A stretch of 8,892 nt of DNA. Source: Candidatus Woesearchaeota archaeon. GTDB lineage: Archaea > Nanoarchaeota > Nanoarchaeia > Woesearchaeales > CALCXY01. Positions 5,449 through 8,892 of this stretch are shown piece after piece. How positions within the stretch are numbered: the first letter of the stretch is position 1; each line of letters opens with the position of its first letter. The notes beneath the pieces were generated by a model. That model did no database searches, was not told where the DNA came from, and was given only the letters and a program-made list of their open reading frames with translations. The stretch lies in assembly GCA_030751555.1 (NCBI GenBank), contig JASMFX010000110.1, forward strand, positions 1-8,892, given 5' to 3'. Both the position numbers and the translations under genes were made by a program.

Positions 5449-5814
5449 ATGGCAACAAGAACAGGAGCAACCAACGATGGAATGAAGACTTTGATAGTGG
5501 AACTGCTAAAAAAAGCATCCACAGATAAAATTCCCTTGTGGAAAAGAGTAGCTTCTGATCTAAGCAAGCCTACTCGTCAAAGAAGAATCGTCAATCTCTC
5601 AAGAATTAATCGCTTTACTAAAGAGAATGAAACCATTGTAGTCCCTGGAAAAGTTTTGGGAGATGGACTTTTAGATCATAAAGTAACTGTTGCAGCTTTT
5701 TCATTCTCACAGAATGCAATAGATAAAATGACTAAAGTACAAGCAAAAGCAATATCCATTAACGAGCTTATGAAAGAGGATATCAAAGGAAAAAAGGTAA
5801 AAATTATAGGATAA
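5449..5814 (+). CDS. rpl18e: Large-subunit ribosomal protein eL18 (L18e)
   Basis: Archaeal/eukaryotic 50S protein related in fold to uL15. The 121-residue product starts MATRTGATNDGMKTLIVELLKKAS and continues with PLWKRVASDLSKPTRQRRIVNLSRINRF (about 29-56), the strand E-T-I-V-V-P-G-K-V-L-G-D-G (60-72), and KVTVAAFSFSQNAI (76-89). Length matches the family (115-125). ATG 5449 is selected because upstream in-frame sequence back to 5308 lies within the preceding membrane-protein gene and has no family resemblance. It starts one base after that gene's stop and ends one base before uL13, so it is embedded in the operon and likely translated by coupling; no convincing Shine-Dalgarno is present. Confidence 0.94.
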   Translation: MATRTGATNDGMKTLIVELLKKASTDKIPLWKRVASDLSKPTRQRRIVNLSRINRFTKENETIVVPGKVLGDGLLDHKVTVAAFSFSQNAIDKMTKVQAKAISINELMKEDIKGKKVKIIG

Positions 5815-5815
5815 A

Positions 5816-6232
5816 ATGATAATCGACGCAACAAACTTGGTTTTAGGAAGATTAGCTACTTTTGCAGCTAAAAAAGCATTGCTAGGAGAGAAAGTGGATA
5901 TTGTTAACTGTGACAAAGCTGTAGTTACAGGTAATAAAACCATGATTTTTGATAGGTATGATCAAATGGCAAAGAGAGGAACCGCCACAACAGGACAATT
6001 TATCAAAAGAGCCCCTCATGAGATTGTTAAGCGTGCTATTCGAAATATGTTACCATATAAAAAGCCTAGAGGGACAGAAGCCTTTAAGAGCATCAAAGCT
6101 CATGTGGGGATTCCAGAAACGTTTAAGGAACAAAAAGCAGAGTCAATCGACTATGCAAATGTAAAAAAAATGAGTAATGTCAAATACATCACAATCGCAG
6201 ATGTTAGCAAATTTTTAGGGGGCAAAGTATGA
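5816..6232 (+). CDS. rplM: Large-subunit ribosomal protein uL13
   Basis: Early-assembling 50S protein bound to 23S rRNA. The 138-residue product begins MIIDATNLVLGRLATFAAKKAL, continues with KVDIVNCDKAVVTGNK (26-41), KRGTATTGQFIKRAP (53-67), and the signature IRNMLPYKKPRGTEAFKSIKAHVGIP (75-100), all characteristic of archaeal/eukaryotic uL13. The length is normal for archaea. One base separates it from eL18, and its stop overlaps the uS9 start (ATGA). A G-rich stretch AGGGGGC ahead of that junction could act as a weak ribosome-binding site for uS9. Confidence 0.95.
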   Translation: MIIDATNLVLGRLATFAAKKALLGEKVDIVNCDKAVVTGNKTMIFDRYDQMAKRGTATTGQFIKRAPHEIVKRAIRNMLPYKKPRGTEAFKSIKAHVGIPETFKEQKAESIDYANVKKMSNVKYITIADVSKFLGGKV

Positions 6233-6624
6233 AGATCATTCATGAATCAGGAAGAAGAAAAGAAGCAATAGCCAGGGCCACGCTAAAAAAAGGTAGTGGA
6301 TCAGTAAAAATAAACAATATTCCTATGGACATGTATGAACCAAAGCTTTCACGATTAAAACTAAGGGAGCCAACCATCCTTGCAGGAGATGTCATGGAAA
6401 AGGTAGATATTACCATCAGAGTCTCTGGTGGAGGACAGGTTTCCCAAGCAGAAGCTGCAAGACTAGCTCTAAGTAGAGCCTTAGTTAAATTCAATAAAAA
6501 ATTAGAAACAATCTTTATGAAATACGACAGACAATTCCTAGTTGCAGATAGCCGCTATAAAGAGACAAGAAAACCGAATAGGCACGGAAAAGCAAGAAGT
6601 AAAAGGCAAAAATCGTATAGGTAG
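6229..6624 (+). CDS. rpsI: Small-subunit ribosomal protein uS9
   Basis: 30S head protein whose C-terminal tail reaches the P-site tRNA anticodon loop. The 131-residue product has ESGRRKEAIARATLKKGSG (6-24), the strand V-K-I-N-N-I-P-M, the central VSGGGQVSQAEAARLALSRAL (65-85), and the tail RKPNRHGKARSKRQKSYR (114-131) ending in the invariant Lys/Arg-rich C-terminus with terminal Arg. Length and motif order are canonical for archaea. The ATG overlaps the uL13 stop by four bases. Its stop codon (TAG at 6622-6624) overlaps the AGGTGA Shine-Dalgarno of rpo10. Confidence 0.96.
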   Translation: MKIIHESGRRKEAIARATLKKGSGSVKINNIPMDMYEPKLSRLKLREPTILAGDVMEKVDITIRVSGGGQVSQAEAARLALSRALVKFNKKLETIFMKYDRQFLVADSRYKETRKPNRHGKARSKRQKSYR

Positions 6625-6628
6625 GTGA
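6623..6628 (+). promoter_or_regulatory. Shine-Dalgarno site of rpo10
   Basis: AGGTGA matches six bases of the archaeal anti-SD complement GGAGGTGATC and overlaps the uS9 stop codon. It lies 4 bases before ATG 6633, closer than usual. It is the clearest Shine-Dalgarno in the window. Confidence 0.65.
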
Positions 6629-6632
6629 AAAA

Positions 6633-6830
6633 ATGATAATACCAATCAGATGTGTAAGCTGTGGAAAACCAGTAGCCCAACTCTGGGAAGAATTTTCTGA
6701 GAGAAAAGGCAAGGGGGAAGATGTCAAGAAAATCCTTGATGATCTTGGATTAGAAAGATACTGCTGCAGAGGCTTGTTCTTAGGCCATGTGGATCTAATT
6801 GATGACGCAGCTGCATTTAAAAAGTTTTAA
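6633..6830 (+). CDS. rpo10: DNA-directed RNA polymerase subunit Rpo10 (subunit N)
   Basis: Small zinc-binding subunit of the archaeal RNA polymerase platform, bound next to Rpo3, Rpo11 and Rpo12. The 65-residue product starts MIIPIRCVSCGKPVAQLWEEF and contains the atypical zinc motif C7-x2-C10 ... C44-C45 (E-R-Y-C-C-R). Family length is 55-70 residues. The start follows a good AGGTGA motif. It closes the operon: the stop at 6828-6830 runs into a T-rich terminator tract, and the next gene has its own TATA box. The position after uS9 is the conserved archaeal order. Confidence 0.96.
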   Translation: MIIPIRCVSCGKPVAQLWEEFSERKGKGEDVKKILDDLGLERYCCRGLFLGHVDLIDDAAAFKKF

Positions 6831-6845
6831 TTTTATTCTTTTTTT
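6831..6845 (+). terminator. T-rich terminator of the ribosomal operon
   Basis: TTTTATTCTTTTTTT directly follows the rpo10 stop and is followed by more T-rich sequence. No stable hairpin precedes it, as is normal for archaeal intrinsic termination. Confidence 0.6.
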
Positions 6846-6864
6846 CAATTTTAACCAAAAGCAT

Positions 6865-6872
6865 TTTAAATA
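6865..6872 (+). promoter_or_regulatory. TATA box of leuS
   Basis: TTTAAATA starts 27 bases before the leuS ATG. No Shine-Dalgarno lies between, so the mRNA is probably leaderless. Confidence 0.55.
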
Positions 6873-6891
6873 TGCTCTAAATTCTTAGTAC

Positions 6892-8892
6892 ATGCCTAAT
6901 TACAAAAAAATAGCTGAAAAGTGGCAAAAAGCCTGGGAAAAAGAAGGAATCTTTAAGGTTAAAGAAGATTCAAAGAAAAAGAAATTCTACTTATTAGAGA
7001 TGTGGCCATATCCATCTGGTTCTGGTTTGCATATGGGACATGCAAGAAACTACACAATGGGAGATGTCTTTACAAGATTTAAAAGAATGCAAGGTTTTAA
7101 TGTTCTCTATCCCATGGGTTATGATTCCTTTGGATTACCTGCTGAAAACGCAGCAATCCAAGCAAAATCACATCCAAAAGTGTTTACTGAAAATGCTATT
7201 AAAAACTTCATTAGACAACAGCATGAGCTAGGATTGAGTTATGATTGGGACAGAATGAATGCTGCCCACACACCTCAATACTATCACTGGGACCAATGGA
7301 TCTTCTTAAAAATGTTTGAGAAAGATTTAGTCTACAAAAAACAGAGCGAAGTAAACTGGTGCCCTGATTGTAACACAGTATTAGCAAATGAACAAGTCCA
7401 TGATGGTAAGTGTTGGAGGCATAGCGCAACCCATGTTATCCCTAAAGATCTTGATCAATGGTTTCTTAAAATAACAGAATACGCTGATGAAATGTATGAC
7501 CAAATTGATTCTCTAAAAAATTGGGCAGAAGATGTTAAGACTATGCAGAAGAATTGGATCAGCAAAAAAAAGTGGATTGACATCAATTATGAAATTGCAG
7601 ATACAAAAAAAACAGTAACAGTGTCAACAACAAGACCTGATACAAACTTTGGAGCTACCTTTGTGGTTATTGCTCCAGAACATCCTTTATTATCAAAAGA
7701 GGAAAATCTTATACCTGAGGAGAATAGAAAAGCTGTTGATGAATATATTGCCTCTTCTAAAAACAAAACAGAGCAAGAAAGAACTGAAGAGGGTAACAAG
7801 AAAACAGGAGTTTTTACTGGATTGTATTGTATTAACGGATTAACAAAAAAGAAAATGCCTCTCTGGGTAGCAGACTTTGTCCTTTTTTCAGTTGGAACAG
7901 GTATTGTAGTGGGAGTCCCAGGCCATGATATTAGAGATTTTGAATTTGCAAAGGAATTTGATCTTCCCATCGTTAGAGTGGTTGTCGGATCTGATGGAGA
8001 TACATCCCCCATAACCAAGAAAGAACAAGTCCAAGAGGAAGAAGGAAAAATGATTAATTCTGGATTCTTGAATGGACTAGACATTCATCTAGCTACAAAG
8101 AAAATAATGGATTATTTAGAAAAAAAAGGATGGGGGAAAACAGAGTGGAGATTTAGACTCCATGACTGGCTCATCTCCCGCCAGCGTTTCTGGGGCTGCC
8201 CAATCCCAATAATCTACTGCGACAAGTGTGGTCCTTTACCAGTACCTGAAAAAGATCTTCCAGTTAAACTCCCAGATGATTTTAAATTTGAAAATGTTGA
8301 AGGCAATCCATTAGCATTATGCAAAGAGTTTGTAAACACCCACTGCCCAAAGTGCAACGCTCCTGCTAAACGAGAAACAGATACAATGGACACGTTTGTA
8401 GATTCTTCGTGGTATCATATTAGATTCTGTGATCCTAAAAATACAAAACTGCCTATCGACAAAAAGAAAGCTGACTACTGGCTCCCTATTGATATGTATA
8501 TTGGAGGAAAAGAGCACGCAACAATGCACCTTATCTATTTTAGATTCTTCCACAAATTCCTGAGAGACATTGGCGTGGTAAGTGGTGACGAACCCACCTA
8601 CAATCTCTTCAATCAAGGAATGCTCCATAAAGATGGCTCTGTCATGAGCAAGAGTAAAGGAAATGTAATCTCTCAAAAAGAAATATCCGAGAAATATGGT
8701 ATTGATACTGCACGTTTTTTCCTCATGTTTATTGCTTCGCCAGATAAGGACATGGAATGGGATGATAAAGCTATCGAGGGCACCTACCGCTTTCTTAACA
8801 AATTGTATGCCCTCCTCACGGAAAAAAAGCTGGTCACAAAACCCATACCCATGCAAGAGAGTAAGGTAAACAAAGCAATCCAGCTTGTTACA
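6892..8892 (+). CDS. leuS: Leucyl-tRNA synthetase, bacterial type (3' end outside window)
   Basis: Class I synthetase that charges tRNA-Leu and hydrolyses mischarged products. The frame is open for 667 codons to the window edge. In order: MWPYPSGSGLHMGHARNYTMG with HIGH-type HMGH at 47-50; YDSFGLPAENAAIQA; a zinc ribbon C157-x2-C160 ... C174-x2-H177; the CP1 editing domain with STTRPDT (245-251) and VPGHDIRDFEFA, whose Asp 346 and 349 are the editing-pocket acids; a second zinc ribbon C443-x2-C446 ... C485-x2-C488; ETDTMDTFVDSSWY; and the KMSKS loop as V584-M-S-K-S588. The motif wording and the CP1 position are those of bacterial LeuRS, not the archaeal/eukaryotic form, suggesting ancient transfer. 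About a quarter (anticodon-binding domain and C-terminal extension) should lie beyond the edge. Changing the first KMSKS Lys to Val keeps the catalytic second Lys. Confidence 0.95.
   Translation, partial: MPNYKKIAEKWQKAWEKEGIFKVKEDSKKKKFYLLEMWPYPSGSGLHMGHARNYTMGDVFTRFKRMQGFNVLYPMGYDSFGLPAENAAIQAKSHPKVFTENAIKNFIRQQHELGLSYDWDRMNAAHTPQYYHWDQWIFLKMFEKDLVYKKQSEVNWCPDCNTVLANEQVHDGKCWRHSATHVIPKDLDQWFLKITEYADEMYDQIDSLKNWAEDVKTMQKNWISKKKWIDINYEIADTKKTVTVSTTRPDTNFGATFVVIAPEHPLLSKEENLIPEENRKAVDEYIASSKNKTEQERTEEGNKKTGVFTGLYCINGLTKKKMPLWVADFVLFSVGTGIVVGVPGHDIRDFEFAKEFDLPIVRVVVGSDGDTSPITKKEQVQEEEGKMINSGFLNGLDIHLATKKIMDYLEKKGWGKTEWRFRLHDWLISRQRFWGCPIPIIYCDKCGPLPVPEKDLPVKLPDDFKFENVEGNPLALCKEFVNTHCPKCNAPAKRETDTMDTFVDSSWYHIRFCDPKNTKLPIDKKKADYWLPIDMYIGGKEHATMHLIYFRFFHKFLRDIGVVSGDEPTYNLFNQGMLHKDGSVMSKSKGNVISQKEISEKYGIDTARFFLMFIASPDKDMEWDDKAIEGTYRFLNKLYALLTEKKLVTKPIPMQESKVNKAIQLVT

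Noticed and set aside
8317..8856. Long open frame on the minus strand opposite leuS (also one at 7587-8084)
   Set aside because: The + strand encodes conserved LeuRS motifs throughout, and the minus-strand products resemble no family, so these are antisense shadows.

Overview
The window comes from an archaeon. It carries the archaeal/eukaryotic-type block uS13-uS4-uS11-Rpo3 followed by eL18-uL13-uS9-Rpo10, a Sec61-beta-type SecG, a NAC protein with a UBA tail, two tRNA genes without an encoded CCA, and TATA boxes about 30 bases upstream of starts. The AT-rich coding sequence, short intergenic gaps and a bacterial-type leucyl-tRNA synthetase suggest a DPANN-like lineage (Woesearchaeota or a relative). 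That placement is an inference, not something the sequence proves.

Layout from left to right, all on the + strand. Bases 1-120 are the C-terminal tail of a probable transposase/integrase. The RNase P RNA gene (185-522) follows, with its own TATA box; its P1 and P4 helices can be paired base by base. secG (539-712) starts 16 bases after the RNA and nac (714-1055) one base after secG. Next come two unrecognised, mutually similar helical proteins with overlapping reading frames (1089-1562 and 1555-2013). The stop region of the second is folded into a long, GC-rich, near-palindromic element (about 2004-2127) of unknown identity. tRNA-His(GTG) lies at 2170-2243 with promoter and T-tract.

From a strong TATA box at 2345-2351 the ribosomal/RNA polymerase operon runs rpsM-rpsD-rpsK-rpo3 (2435-4725) with 4-base gaps or overlaps, then tRNA-Leu(GAG) at 4736-4819. 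A two-TM protein with a bacterial PH-like domain (4851-5447) is inserted before eL18, uL13, uS9 and rpo10 (5449-6830). A T-rich terminator and a TATA box placed for leaderless initiation precede leuS (6892 to the window end), which is bacterial in type and cut by the window edge after 667 codons.

The genes are mostly core information processing: tRNA 5' maturation (RNase P), protein export (SecG) and nascent-chain handling (NAC), small- and large-subunit ribosomal proteins, two RNA polymerase subunits, and both the tRNA-Leu and the enzyme that charges a tRNA-Leu. The parts that standard families do not explain are the tandem paralogous pair, the structured element after it, and the membrane PH-like protein inside the ribosomal operon.
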